Source: Paraglaciecola sp. (GTDB lineage Bacteria > Pseudomonadota > Gammaproteobacteria > Enterobacterales > Alteromonadaceae). From it: a stretch of 64,000 bases of DNA. Position 1 is the first letter of the stretch. The number at the start of each line of letters is the position of its first letter. Positions 52,646 to 61,780 of the stretch are shown piece after piece. The notes below the pieces were generated by a model. It was not told where the DNA came from. It was given only the letters and a program-made list of their open reading frames with translations, and did no database searches. The DNA is taken from NCBI RefSeq assembly GCF_030730205.1, contig NZ_JANQVQ010000019.1:66825-130824 (forward strand), given 5' to 3'. A program made the position numbers and the translations under genes.

Positions 52646-53653
52646 CTATGAAGATTTGACTGCCGCTGTACTGCCGCGCACGATTAAGTCCGTGGGCAAA
52701 AAATAAGGCCGCAATACACTTTCTGGCTCATATTTACCGTCTATTAGATTACACAGCAACTTCATCGCACTAGAGCCTAATTCTTTGGCTGGTTGACGAA
52801 TAGTGGTTAAGGGGGGCTCACAATATTTAGCAAATTCAATATCGTCAAAGCCCACTACGGAAATATCTTCAGGTATCCTTAAACCCTCGGCTTTTAAGCC
52901 TTGGATTATACCGATAGCCATTTTGTCACTCATGCTAAAAATAGCAGTAGGGCGGGGCTGCATGTTGATAAATTCTTTGGCAGCATTAAGACCACTTGTT
53001 ACTGAAAAGTCACCCTTAATAATGAGCTTGTCAGACAGTGGAATGCCCGCTTTTTGTAATGCGTTTTGATAACCCAGTTTACGGTGAACAGTGGCATGGA
53101 TAAAATCTAAACCGGTTAAGCAGCCAATATGACGATGACCTAAGGATACTAAGTAGTCAACTAGCTTTTCGGCAGCTTTAACATCGTCTACTGTCACTAC
53201 CGGTGAGGGATTGTTTTCCACATAATCACAAAGAGTCACAATATTATCGATGCGTGTTCCATTTTTTTTATCTAAACGTTTTTGTACTTTAAAATCTATG
53301 ATGCCCTCAACAAGCCTGGTTTCTAACATACCGTAACATTTGCTTTCTTCATCTTTAGATTCCAGCGCATCAACCAACAAAACGGTATAACCCTTAATGC
53401 GCGCTATTTCCTGAATGCCTTGAATAACATCGAGAAGAAACGGGTTGCCTAATGGCGCCAATACCAAGATCGAGTAGGAGCGGGATTGGGTAAAGTTACG
53501 GGCTAATAAATTCGGTTTGTAATTAAGTTGCTCGATGGCCTTCATGACTTTGTCAGTGTTTTTTTTAGACACTTTTTCGGGGGCACTGAAATACCGTGAT
53601 ACCGTTGCTACCGACACGCCAGCGAGTGACGCTACCTCTTTTATATTGGCCAT
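52646..53653 (-). CDS. LacI family transcriptional regulator
   Basis: A 335-residue repressor: N-terminal helix-turn-helix and hinge (NIKEVASLAGVSVATVSRYF, NYKPNLLARNF) followed by a sugar-binding domain with AIFSMSDKMAIGII and the GFDDIEFAKY segment. It is divergent from the TonB receptor/GH3 unit. The gap contains two CG- or CA-centred TGTAATCNATTACA palindromes, one next to its own promoter and one toward the receptor. The inducer is likely a sugar released by the GH3 enzyme. Confidence 0.9.
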   Translation of the reverse strand: MANIKEVASLAGVSVATVSRYFSAPEKVSKKNTDKVMKAIEQLNYKPNLLARNFTQSRSYSILVLAPLGNPFLLDVIQGIQEIARIKGYTVLLVDALESKDEESKCYGMLETRLVEGIIDFKVQKRLDKKNGTRIDNIVTLCDYVENNPSPVVTVDDVKAAEKLVDYLVSLGHRHIGCLTGLDFIHATVHRKLGYQNALQKAGIPLSDKLIIKGDFSVTSGLNAAKEFINMQPRPTAIFSMSDKMAIGIIQGLKAEGLRIPEDISVVGFDDIEFAKYCEPPLTTIRQPAKELGSSAMKLLCNLIDGKYEPESVLRPYFLPTDLIVRGSTAAVKSS

Positions 53654-53712
53654 AATTTACTTCATATTAATCGTTCTACCTTTGCATTATACCCATTACC
53701 GAAGCGTAATGT

Positions 53713-53736
53713 AAATTTGTAATCGATTACAAATTT
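53713..53736. promoter_or_regulatory. LacI-type operator 1
   Basis: AAATTTGTAATC followed by its exact reverse complement, a 24-bp perfect palindrome with the central CG usual for LacI-family sites. It is 60 bases from the regulator start, suggesting autoregulation. Confidence 0.75.
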
Positions 53737-53932
53737 GATGTATCGGTTTCGTGGATAGCTTATATTTAAAATTAACATGGATTTTGTGTTTTCCGTCTAT
53801 GATATTTTTATTTTTACTTTTTATGTGGTTAATGTATTGATATTAATGGTTATTTATTGATGTAGCAGTAGTGTTAATTTGTTAATCGGGTGTAACTAAG
53901 GTGTTTTCATTGTAATAAATAGTTTGAAATAA

Positions 53933-53954
53933 AAAATGTAATCAATTACATTTT
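53933..53954. promoter_or_regulatory. LacI-type operator 2
   Basis: A 22-bp palindrome with a TGTAATCAATTACA core and one central mismatch, matching operator 1 in its core. It lies 189 bases before the receptor start. Confidence 0.7.
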
Positions 53955-54142
53955 GTTTCGTTGCTAATCGAGAACAGACGAGAACATGCAACGCTACTCG
54001 GATTTGAAGTCACGGTACGATGCTGACTTGGGGAATCGATAAAAATGATTATCAGCTGTTGATTGGTTCGAAGTGAAAACTTCAGGGTAGAGCCAATGAA
54101 ACAACTGATTATTTTGTGAAAGAATAACTATTGGAAAGGTTT

Positions 54143-56464
54143 ATGAATCACCCTAAAAAAACACTATTAAGCACCCTTATCGCAAGCGCTTGTGCCTCTT
54201 TTATGGCTGCTACTCCATCGGCTTACGCGCAAGAACCACAATCTGAAACACCTAAAAATTTAGAAGTGATTGTCGTTTCATCAACTCGTACAGGTACCGA
54301 TTTAGCAAGTACGTCTGCAGCGGTTACGGCCTTGTCTGCCAAAGCCTTGGCTGATTCAGGTATTACTGATCCAACCAATTTACAAGACCAAGCGCCGAAT
54401 ATTTCAATAGATCGGGCAGGTTCAAGTGGTTTGCAAATTACTATTCGTGGTGTGTCGAGTACGGACAACACTGAAAAAGGTGATCCTTCCGCAGCGTTTT
54501 TACAAGACGGCGTTTACATCGCCAGACCTCAAGCACAAGAAGTGTCGTTTTTTGATTTAGACCAAGTCGAAATACTACGAGGTCCACAAGGCACCTTGTA
54601 TGGTCGAAACGCCACAGCCGGTTTGATTAACGTCATCTCTGCTAAACCTACTATTGATGAAATGTACGGTTCTTTTGATGCCACCCTTGGTGATTATGGC
54701 CGCCGCCAAGCGACCGCCATGTTAAATGTGCCTATTTCCGATAAAGCTGCTATTCGCGCTGCAATCAATGTAGACAGACGAGATACCTATTTAAATAAAC
54801 ACCCCGAATCTTCCTATGACATTGATCCCGGTAAAGATAATATGTCAGCCCGTCTTAGCGGCTTCTTTGAACTAAGTGATGATGTATCGCTACTCGTTAG
54901 AGGTGATTATTCTTCGATTGAGGGCAGTGCGCGCAGTGATGTTAAACTTTCAAACTTTTACGATGTGCTCAATACCTTTCCGCCAGAAAGTGGCAAAGGC
55001 GTAAATCCAACTTATATCGCAGACCAAAAAAGTTCTGATGAGTTACGAACGGTGGGTTGGCAGGATACGATGCAACGTACCAACGATAATTCAACATGGG
55101 GCGCCATGGCTGAGTTAAATTGGACAATCAATAGCCAGCTTACTATGACCTATCTTGGCTCATACCGTGAGTTTACGCGCAGAGAGGATAACGTAACAGG
55201 CTACTTAGGCAGTGTAGTATTGCCTTTTGGTATCATCGATATCAGTAATCCACAATTGTTTCATGGTGACTACGAGCAAAGTTCAAATGAACTTCGTTTT
55301 ACCTATGTGACTGATTCCATGAACTTGCAAGGTGGTATTTATTCGTTTTCAGAAGAATCAGCGGTTAAGTTTTTAATTTATCAAGGTGAAGAAGGCCAAG
55401 ACGGGTATATATTTGGTTTTCCTCAAGACCCAACCAAATCGGACTCTGTTGCCATATTTGGCCAAGGTAGCTTTGATTTAAGTGACAAACTTAGTTTAAC
55501 TGCGGGCGCTCGCTACACCCAAGACGAAAAGTCTCGAGTCGGTGCAGTAGTCAATCACGTGACGCTTGAAGAAGAATTGAATTTTACCTATGACCCAGTG
55601 ACCAATCCTATTCCAGATTCGTTAAACAATGCCGAAGTTGATTACAATGAACTCACCTGGAAATTAGGCCTAGACTACGATGTTAGCGACGATATTTTAC
55701 TATACGGCTTAATATCTACTGGCTACAAAGCAGGTGGCTTTAATGATGGTTGCACTGAAGGTATGCAAGATTGTAATAGTCCCTTACCCGAGGAAGCACT
55801 TTATTATGATCCAGAAACCTTAACCGCCTATGAACTGGGTTTAAAATTAGACTTGGATAACGGCTTACGAACCTTTATTAACGTGTTTCACTATGATTAC
55901 CAAGACTTACAGTTAAGTAATGTGTCTGAAATCTGTGGTGGGTCTTGTCAAGTTACTAGTAACGCCGGTAAAGCAGAGGTGGACGGCATTGAACTGGAGT
56001 CGCGTTATTACATTACCGCTTACGACAAACTCAATGTGGCCTTAACGTGGCTGAATGCTGAATATACCGATTACCAGCTTAACGATACGATTAATCTAAA
56101 GGGCGAAAAATTAAACCGTTCACCGGAATATACCGCCATCGTCAGTTATCAACATATTTTTGAAATGGAAAATGGCGCGGACATCGAGTTTGATATTTCA
56201 AGTCGCTGGAGTGATGAATATTCCATTTTATCTACCAGTTCTGTTTCGCAATTTGTGCAACCCTCATTCCATAAAACCGATGTGGCGTTAACCTACCGTG
56301 CGCCAGAGCGTGATTGGTATGTACAAGCCTATGTGAAAAACATCGAAGACGAGCTAACCGTATCAAACGCTTCTTTTGGCCCCGCTTTTCCGGGCTTAGC
56401 TGATGGTACGCTTACCTTCTCTGACCCGCGCACTGCAGGGGTTCGTTTCGGCTTAGAGTTCTAA
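54143..56464 (+). CDS. TonB-dependent receptor of the LacI/GH3 unit
   Basis: An outer-membrane receptor of 773 residues with signal peptide (cleavage near SAYAQEPQ), TonB-box region EVIVVSSTRTG, plug domain (QITIRGVSSTDNTEKGDPSA and VEILRGPQGTLYGRNATAGLINV) and barrel ending in GVRFGLEF. The GPQGTLYGRNATAG plug motif is typical of receptors for iron complexes and saccharides in Alteromonadales and Caulobacter. The start ATG at 54143 is closer to GGAAAGG than usual; a TTG at 54131 is possible. The LacI gene and the GH3 gene behind imply an oligosaccharide or glycoside substrate. Confidence 0.88.
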   Translation: MNHPKKTLLSTLIASACASFMAATPSAYAQEPQSETPKNLEVIVVSSTRTGTDLASTSAAVTALSAKALADSGITDPTNLQDQAPNISIDRAGSSGLQITIRGVSSTDNTEKGDPSAAFLQDGVYIARPQAQEVSFFDLDQVEILRGPQGTLYGRNATAGLINVISAKPTIDEMYGSFDATLGDYGRRQATAMLNVPISDKAAIRAAINVDRRDTYLNKHPESSYDIDPGKDNMSARLSGFFELSDDVSLLVRGDYSSIEGSARSDVKLSNFYDVLNTFPPESGKGVNPTYIADQKSSDELRTVGWQDTMQRTNDNSTWGAMAELNWTINSQLTMTYLGSYREFTRREDNVTGYLGSVVLPFGIIDISNPQLFHGDYEQSSNELRFTYVTDSMNLQGGIYSFSEESAVKFLIYQGEEGQDGYIFGFPQDPTKSDSVAIFGQGSFDLSDKLSLTAGARYTQDEKSRVGAVVNHVTLEEELNFTYDPVTNPIPDSLNNAEVDYNELTWKLGLDYDVSDDILLYGLISTGYKAGGFNDGCTEGMQDCNSPLPEEALYYDPETLTAYELGLKLDLDNGLRTFINVFHYDYQDLQLSNVSEICGGSCQVTSNAGKAEVDGIELESRYYITAYDKLNVALTWLNAEYTDYQLNDTINLKGEKLNRSPEYTAIVSYQHIFEMENGADIEFDISSRWSDEYSILSTSSVSQFVQPSFHKTDVALTYRAPERDWYVQAYVKNIEDELTVSNASFGPAFPGLADGTLTFSDPRTAGVRFGLEF

Positions 56465-56482
56465 GTAAAGTAATTAAAAATT

Positions 56483-56508
56483 GCTCGCCTATGTCAGGCG
56501 AGCTTTTT
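56483..56508 (+). terminator. Terminator after the TonB receptor
   Basis: GCTCGCC, a 7-base loop, GGCGAGC and TTTTT, 18 bases after the stop. Transcription of the GH3 gene must read through it or begin anew. Confidence 0.8.
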
Positions 56509-56580
56509 GCGTTAATGATGAATCAATCGTCGTAATACAAGATAGTGTCTATAAAATTTATTCAGGGTGAGTAACTCAAT

Positions 56581-58908
56581 ATGATAAGAAAAATAAAAGC
56601 CAATAAACCCAAATCAATTGCTTTTCGAGCAATATGGCTCTCGTTGTTTGTGGCAAGTTCCATGTCCGTGTTACCTGCCTTGGCGACTACCACACCGAAG
56701 TTAGGACAGGCCTCATTAGATGAAGTGATTCAAGCCTTGAGTTTGGAAGAAAAAGTCAAACTGGTTCGCGGTACCGGCATGAACATGGGCGACAGCGGCC
56801 CAACAGTTGGTCAAACTAAAGATAAGGTGCCAGGTGCAGCAGGTACCACTTACGCTATTCCGCGTTTAGGCATTCCCTCTATTGTACTGGCTGATGGCCC
56901 AGCGGGATTGCGTATTGCACCTACTCGTGATGATGACAAAGATCATACCTATTATGCTACCGCGTTTCCTATCGCTAATTTATTAAGTTCAAGCTGGGAT
57001 CTGTCTCTTGTTGAACAAGTGGGGCAGGCTATTGGTGCAGAATCAAAAGAGTATGGGGTAGATGTGCTGTTGGCCCCTGCGCTGAATATTCATCGCTTTG
57101 CTTTAGGCGGTCGAAACTTTGAGTATTATTCAGAAGATCCTTTACTCAGCGGTAAAATGGCGGCTGCCATGGTGCGCGGCGTCCAATCACAAGGGGTGGG
57201 CACATCGCTTAAGCATTTTGTAGCCAATAACCATGAGTGGAACCGCAACACTATTGACGTACAACTTGATGAGCGTGCACTGCGTGAAATTTATTTACGG
57301 GGTTTTGAAATCGCGGTCAAAGAAAGTCAACCGTGGACAGTCATGTCCTCGTACAACAAAGTTAACGGTGAATACACCTCTGAGAGCGCCTATTTACTGA
57401 CTGAGGTCTTGCGTGACCAATGGGGCTTTAATGGCGTGGTCATGACTGACTGGTTTGGTGGCAAAGATGCAGGCGAGCAAATGGCAGCGGGCAACGACTT
57501 GCTCATGCCGGGCATGGACTATCAAGAAGGTATGATCATCGGTGCCATTAAAAGCGGTAAATTGGATGAAGCAAAACTTGATCGCAATGTAAAAAACATC
57601 TTGCAACTGGTGCAGGCTAGCCCCGCATTTAGCCAATATGCCTACAGCAACAAGCCTGATTTAATCAAACACGGCAAACTGTCTAAAACGGTTGCTGAAG
57701 AAGGCATGGTGCTATTAAAAAATAATGCTCAAACCTTGCCATTACGCGATAAACAGTCATTGGCTTTGTTTGGTAATCATTCGTTTGATGTGCTCATCGG
57801 TGGTACTGGCAGTGGAGATGTTAATGAAGCTTATGTGGTTACGTTAGAAGACGGCTTAAAAGAAGCGGGAATTGAGTTTGAAACCGGACTCGCTTCGGCC
57901 TACAAAGCCCATATAAAAACAGAAGACGCTAAACGTCCTGTGTCGAATAACCCTCTCGCAGCCTTTATGCCAAAACCAGCTTTAGTGGAATTCGGCTTAA
58001 AACAGGAATTGTTGCACGCATCGGCACAAAAATATTCTGCTGCCCTTGTGACCATTGGTCGTAGTTCGGGTGAGTTTGTTGATCGCCAGCAAAGTGATTT
58101 TTATTTAACCGAGCAAGAGCGCGCCATGCTCGACATGGTATCCAGTGCATTTCGTCAACAGGGCAAGCCTGTGGTGGTGATTTTGAATGTAGGTGGCGTT
58201 ATTGAAATGGCCAGTTGGCAAGACAAAGCCGATGCGATTTTACTGGCCTACCAACCCGGTCAAGAAGCGGGCAATGCCATTGTTGATCTGTTACTGGGCC
58301 ACACCAATCCATCAGGAAAATTGCCTGATACTTGGCCACTCGATTTACCTGACTATCCCGCCGCGAAAGAGTTTCCCGGTACCGTGCTTGACCCTGAGGC
58401 AAAGCCAGAAGGCATGATGCAAACCGTGCCAGCTAAGGTGACTTATGACGATGGCATCATGCTTGGTTATCGCTATTTCAATACTCAAAACGCTGAGGTG
58501 GCGTATCCCTTTGGTTTTGGTTTGTCGTATACCGACTTTACGTATTCTGCCATTTCATTAAGTAGTCAGGTATTTAGCGATAAAATTGTGGCGCAAATCA
58601 CGGTTAAAAATAGCGGTAAGGTGGCAGGTAAAGAAGTGGTGCAAGTCTACGTTTCAGCGCCACAAACTAACTTAGTCAAACCTGAAAGTGAACTCCGCGC
58701 GTTTGCCAAAACCACACTGTTACAACCAGGTGAATCCGAAGTACTTAGCTTTGAACTCAGTGCACGAGATCTGAGCTCATTCGATCAAGAGCATAATATG
58801 TGGCTGGCACAAAGCGGTGAATACGTGCTTAAAGCAGGTACGTCTTCACGGGAGATTCTGCAAAGCGCCCGCTTTAGTCTACCAAAAGACCTCGCTATCA
58901 AACCGTAA
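56581..58908 (+). CDS. Glycoside hydrolase family 3 (beta-glucosidase type)
   Basis: A 775-residue exo-acting beta-glycosidase with a predicted signal peptide (hydrophobic segment about 19-35). The (beta/alpha)8 domain holds K211-H212 in SLKHFVANNHEW and the nucleophile D290 in GVVMTDWFGG; the second domain begins near residue 370 (EEGMVLLKNNAQTLPL), and a fibronectin-like third domain has the SYTDFTYS and VQVYVSAP motifs. It cleaves terminal beta-linked sugars from oligosaccharides or phenolic glycosides. It follows the TonB receptor and precedes two esterases, so the substrate may be an acylated or feruloylated glycan. Confidence 0.92.
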   Translation: MIRKIKANKPKSIAFRAIWLSLFVASSMSVLPALATTTPKLGQASLDEVIQALSLEEKVKLVRGTGMNMGDSGPTVGQTKDKVPGAAGTTYAIPRLGIPSIVLADGPAGLRIAPTRDDDKDHTYYATAFPIANLLSSSWDLSLVEQVGQAIGAESKEYGVDVLLAPALNIHRFALGGRNFEYYSEDPLLSGKMAAAMVRGVQSQGVGTSLKHFVANNHEWNRNTIDVQLDERALREIYLRGFEIAVKESQPWTVMSSYNKVNGEYTSESAYLLTEVLRDQWGFNGVVMTDWFGGKDAGEQMAAGNDLLMPGMDYQEGMIIGAIKSGKLDEAKLDRNVKNILQLVQASPAFSQYAYSNKPDLIKHGKLSKTVAEEGMVLLKNNAQTLPLRDKQSLALFGNHSFDVLIGGTGSGDVNEAYVVTLEDGLKEAGIEFETGLASAYKAHIKTEDAKRPVSNNPLAAFMPKPALVEFGLKQELLHASAQKYSAALVTIGRSSGEFVDRQQSDFYLTEQERAMLDMVSSAFRQQGKPVVVILNVGGVIEMASWQDKADAILLAYQPGQEAGNAIVDLLLGHTNPSGKLPDTWPLDLPDYPAAKEFPGTVLDPEAKPEGMMQTVPAKVTYDDGIMLGYRYFNTQNAEVAYPFGFGLSYTDFTYSAISLSSQVFSDKIVAQITVKNSGKVAGKEVVQVYVSAPQTNLVKPESELRAFAKTTLLQPGESEVLSFELSARDLSSFDQEHNMWLAQSGEYVLKAGTSSREILQSARFSLPKDLAIKP

Positions 58909-58943
58909 ACCGCTTGGTTTTTTTAAAGCAGTAGTAATAAAAC

Positions 58944-58980
58944 AAATGCAGATTGGTTGCTATGCCGATCTGCATTTATC
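58944..58980 (+). terminator. Stem-loop terminator after GH3
   Basis: AAATGCAGATTGG pairs with CCGATCTGCATTT over an 8-base loop (one G-U pair), followed by a T-rich stretch. A shorter AACC/GGTT hairpin with T7 lies directly after the stop. Confidence 0.7.
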
Positions 58981-59032
58981 ATTTTACAGATAGGCCATTA
59001 GTTACTAATGGCGCTTGTCTAGGAGAACCACT

Positions 59033-60664
59033 ATGCAACAAATTCGTTCGACTCGTTTCATCATCGTACTTGGCTTGAGCCTCGGTTTATTGGCTTGTGA
59101 GGCGAAAGAAGCCAGCGTTGACCCACTCCTTGTGAACACTGAAGCCGGTTTAGTAAAAGGTACATTACTACACGGTGCGGCTCAGTCAGTAAGAGGCTAT
59201 TTAGGTATTCCCTACGCCCAAGCGCCGGTGGGCGAGCTACGTTGGCAGCCTCCGCAAAAGGTTACACCGTGGCAAGGCATCAAAGATGCCAATCATTTCA
59301 GTAATGACTGCATGCAAATTCCTTTTCCAGGTGATGCAGCGCCACTGGGTGAACCGGTCAGTGAAGACTGCTTGTATTTAAATATTTGGGCGCCAAACAC
59401 CACTGACCAAGACAAATTGCCCGTAATGGTATGGCTGCACGGTGGTGGTTTTGTTAATGGCGGGGCATCACCCTCAGTGTATAACGGACAAGCTTTTGCA
59501 GAATCTGGTGTAGTCTTCGTCAGTTTGAATTATCGACTTGGACGATTTGGTTTTTTTGCCCACCCTGCACTTAGTGCAGAAAACCCTGATGGACCCACAG
59601 GTAATTATGGTTTTATGGATCAAATTGCCGCTCTTGAGTGGGTAAAAAATAATATCGCTAATTTTGGTGGGGATGCCAACAACGTGACCTTGTTTGGTGA
59701 ATCGGCAGGTGGACGTTCGGTTAATGTGATGATGCTGTCGCCACAGGCGAAAGGATTGTTTCATAAAGCCATTGTGCAGTCTGGCGGCGGTCGCAGTGAG
59801 TCGATTGGTTCAGTGGTGTATTTGGATAAAGAGGGTAAAGGGGCTAAACCCTCTGCCGAGCAAATTGGTGTGGCCTTTGCCACGAGTGTCGGAATAGACA
59901 GTGAAGGCCAACAAGCCATGGCTGAGCTGCGTGCTTTACCAGTGGAAAAAGTCTTAAGTGGTTTAAATATGGCCTCGATGAATGTGCCCACTTATAGCGG
60001 GCCGATGATCGACGGTAAGGTGGTGCTTGAAGATGACGAAAGTGGTTTTACAGCCGGTCATCAAATGAAAATTCCCTACTTTGTTGGCAGTAACGACTTC
60101 GAATGGGGTTTTTTGAAAGACTACAATCCTTATGGCGCACAGATGATTGCTAAAGGCGCGTTGGCGCAAGCCTCTGATCCAAATGCTTTTTTAGCGGCGT
60201 ACCAGCCCTTTGTTCCTGAACAAAACGGACAGGTTAATATGGCCTTTTTAGGTTCTATGATTTTTGGGGATCGCAGTTTTGTGGAGCCTGCGCGTTTTTT
60301 AGCACGCCAAACCAGTAAAGTGGGTCAAGCCACGTGGTTTTATCGCTTCACCTACGTACCGACTAGTTTAGAAGGTAAGGTTGACGGTGCGTATCACGCC
60401 AGTGAAATACCCTTTGTTTTTGCAAGCGGCACCACTCGTTATGCCGATGATTGGAGTGAAGCAGATAAACAGGTATCCTTAGTCATGCATAATGCGTGGG
60501 TCAATTTTGCGAAGGTGGGTGACCCATCGTTGGCAAATGCCGCCCCGTGGCCTGCATATACTCAGGGCACTGAAAACGTGATTGAATTTAATGTTACAGG
60601 AGCGGTGTTGAAACACGACTCACTCGAAAAACGCCTTGACCAAACTACGGCCCTAGTAAAATAG
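59033..60664 (+). CDS. Type-B carboxylesterase lipoprotein
   Basis: A 543-residue esterase of the cholinesterase/para-nitrobenzyl-esterase family. The start at 59033 has AGGAGA seven bases before it; a TTG at 59015 would spoil the leader. The lipobox LLAC places C22 as the lipid anchor. Active site: oxyanion loop WLHGGGF (134-140), nucleophile S224 in FGESAGG, and His in GAYHASEIPF. Type-B esterases cleave a range of carboxylic esters, including hydroxycinnamoyl and tannin-type esters. Position between GH3 and a CE1-like esterase suggests removal of acyl groups from a plant or algal glycan. Confidence 0.87.
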   Translation: MQQIRSTRFIIVLGLSLGLLACEAKEASVDPLLVNTEAGLVKGTLLHGAAQSVRGYLGIPYAQAPVGELRWQPPQKVTPWQGIKDANHFSNDCMQIPFPGDAAPLGEPVSEDCLYLNIWAPNTTDQDKLPVMVWLHGGGFVNGGASPSVYNGQAFAESGVVFVSLNYRLGRFGFFAHPALSAENPDGPTGNYGFMDQIAALEWVKNNIANFGGDANNVTLFGESAGGRSVNVMMLSPQAKGLFHKAIVQSGGGRSESIGSVVYLDKEGKGAKPSAEQIGVAFATSVGIDSEGQQAMAELRALPVEKVLSGLNMASMNVPTYSGPMIDGKVVLEDDESGFTAGHQMKIPYFVGSNDFEWGFLKDYNPYGAQMIAKGALAQASDPNAFLAAYQPFVPEQNGQVNMAFLGSMIFGDRSFVEPARFLARQTSKVGQATWFYRFTYVPTSLEGKVDGAYHASEIPFVFASGTTRYADDWSEADKQVSLVMHNAWVNFAKVGDPSLANAAPWPAYTQGTENVIEFNVTGAVLKHDSLEKRLDQTTALVK

Positions 60665-60772
60665 CTAGCAGCGTAAAACTTTGCCTATAGTAAAGCCTGT
60701 TTATTTTGTTGATTAACTTCATAATAAGCAGGCCAATAAGCTGATGACCGGCACATTTTATAAGGACTCTCC

Positions 60773-61666
60773 ATGCGCACGTATATCGTCAATTCCCTTT
60801 ATGCTCTTGTTTTATTGATCAGCTCTAGTAGCTTAGCCGCTGAGCAAGCGCCCTATAAAAATATTCAAGTAGATAATGATCTGCGTCAGTACCGATTGTT
60901 TGTACCTGCTTCGTATACAGATAACACGCCCTTGCCTTTGGTGTTGAATTTTCATGGCACCAGCAATACGCCTGACAGGCAAGAAGCATTGTCGGATTTT
61001 GAAAAGCTAGCCGAAAAAGAGCGGTTTATTGTGGTGACGCCACTTGCACTATTTACTCGCACAGCAGGTGGCCCTATTACGTGGAATGCAAACAAAAAAC
61101 AGGGCCCTGATGATGTCAACTTTATCACTTTGCTTCTACATCAATTACAACAAGACTGGGCCATAGATAATAAACGTATTTATGCCACTGGTTTTTCTGG
61201 TGGGGCGAGAATGAGCAGTCGATTAGGCTGTGATTTAGCCGATAGAATCGCCGCCATTGCGCCTGTTGCAGGGCTGCGTTTTCCAACAGATTGTCAGCCC
61301 TCTCGCCCTGTACCGATTATGACCTTCCATGGTGAAAAAGACGGCATTAATCATTTTATTCTTCGTGAAGATTCACCGGTGTACTGGACGATGGGCGTCG
61401 AAGACGCTTTAGCTGGCTGGATCAAACGTAATCAGTGCAAAGCACCCGTGCAAACAGCTCTATCATCGTCTTTAACAGAGTTTGCCTATCAAGGATGTAG
61501 TCACCACGCAGATATTGTTTTTTATCGCTCCACTGAAGCGGGTCATACTTGGCCGGGCAGCCCGATGGCCGAACAAATGTTGCGCTTTGGATTAGGCAAA
61601 ACCGAGGAAAGCTTGGCTGCGACAGACCTAATTTGGCAGTTTTTTAAAGCGCATCCCTTACCGTAG
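60773..61666 (+). CDS. CE1-like feruloyl/PHB-type esterase
   Basis: A secreted 297-residue hydrolase of the LpqC/poly(3-hydroxybutyrate) depolymerase-feruloyl esterase group. Signal peptide to about SLAAEQA. Visible: the PLVLNFHGT oxyanion strand, the nucleophile S142 in YATGFSGGARMSS, acid in HGEKDGI and H in EAGHTWPG. This group includes CE1 feruloyl esterases and depolymerases; the context of GH3, another esterase and a ferulate operon in the window favours release of ferulate or acetate from polysaccharide. It shares a direction with the esterase upstream, 108 bases away, and ends at a strong terminator. Confidence 0.82.
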   Translation: MRTYIVNSLYALVLLISSSSLAAEQAPYKNIQVDNDLRQYRLFVPASYTDNTPLPLVLNFHGTSNTPDRQEALSDFEKLAEKERFIVVTPLALFTRTAGGPITWNANKKQGPDDVNFITLLLHQLQQDWAIDNKRIYATGFSGGARMSSRLGCDLADRIAAIAPVAGLRFPTDCQPSRPVPIMTFHGEKDGINHFILREDSPVYWTMGVEDALAGWIKRNQCKAPVQTALSSSLTEFAYQGCSHHADIVFYRSTEAGHTWPGSPMAEQMLRFGLGKTEESLAATDLIWQFFKAHPLP

Positions 61667-61698
61667 AACGGTAGTTAAATATTCAAACTAGAGGTAAT

Positions 61699-61737
61699 AA
61701 AAAAAGCTGATGAGGTTAAGCTCATCAGCTTTTTTTT
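61699..61737. terminator. Bidirectional terminator after the CE1-like gene
   Basis: AAAAAAGCTGATGAG, the loop GTTAAG, and CTCATCAGCTTTTTT form a 15-bp stem between this gene and the convergent MFS gene. Confidence 0.88.
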
Positions 61738-61780
61738 AGCGCCAAAATAGTCTTAATTGGCGCTCAGGTGAATGAAGAAT

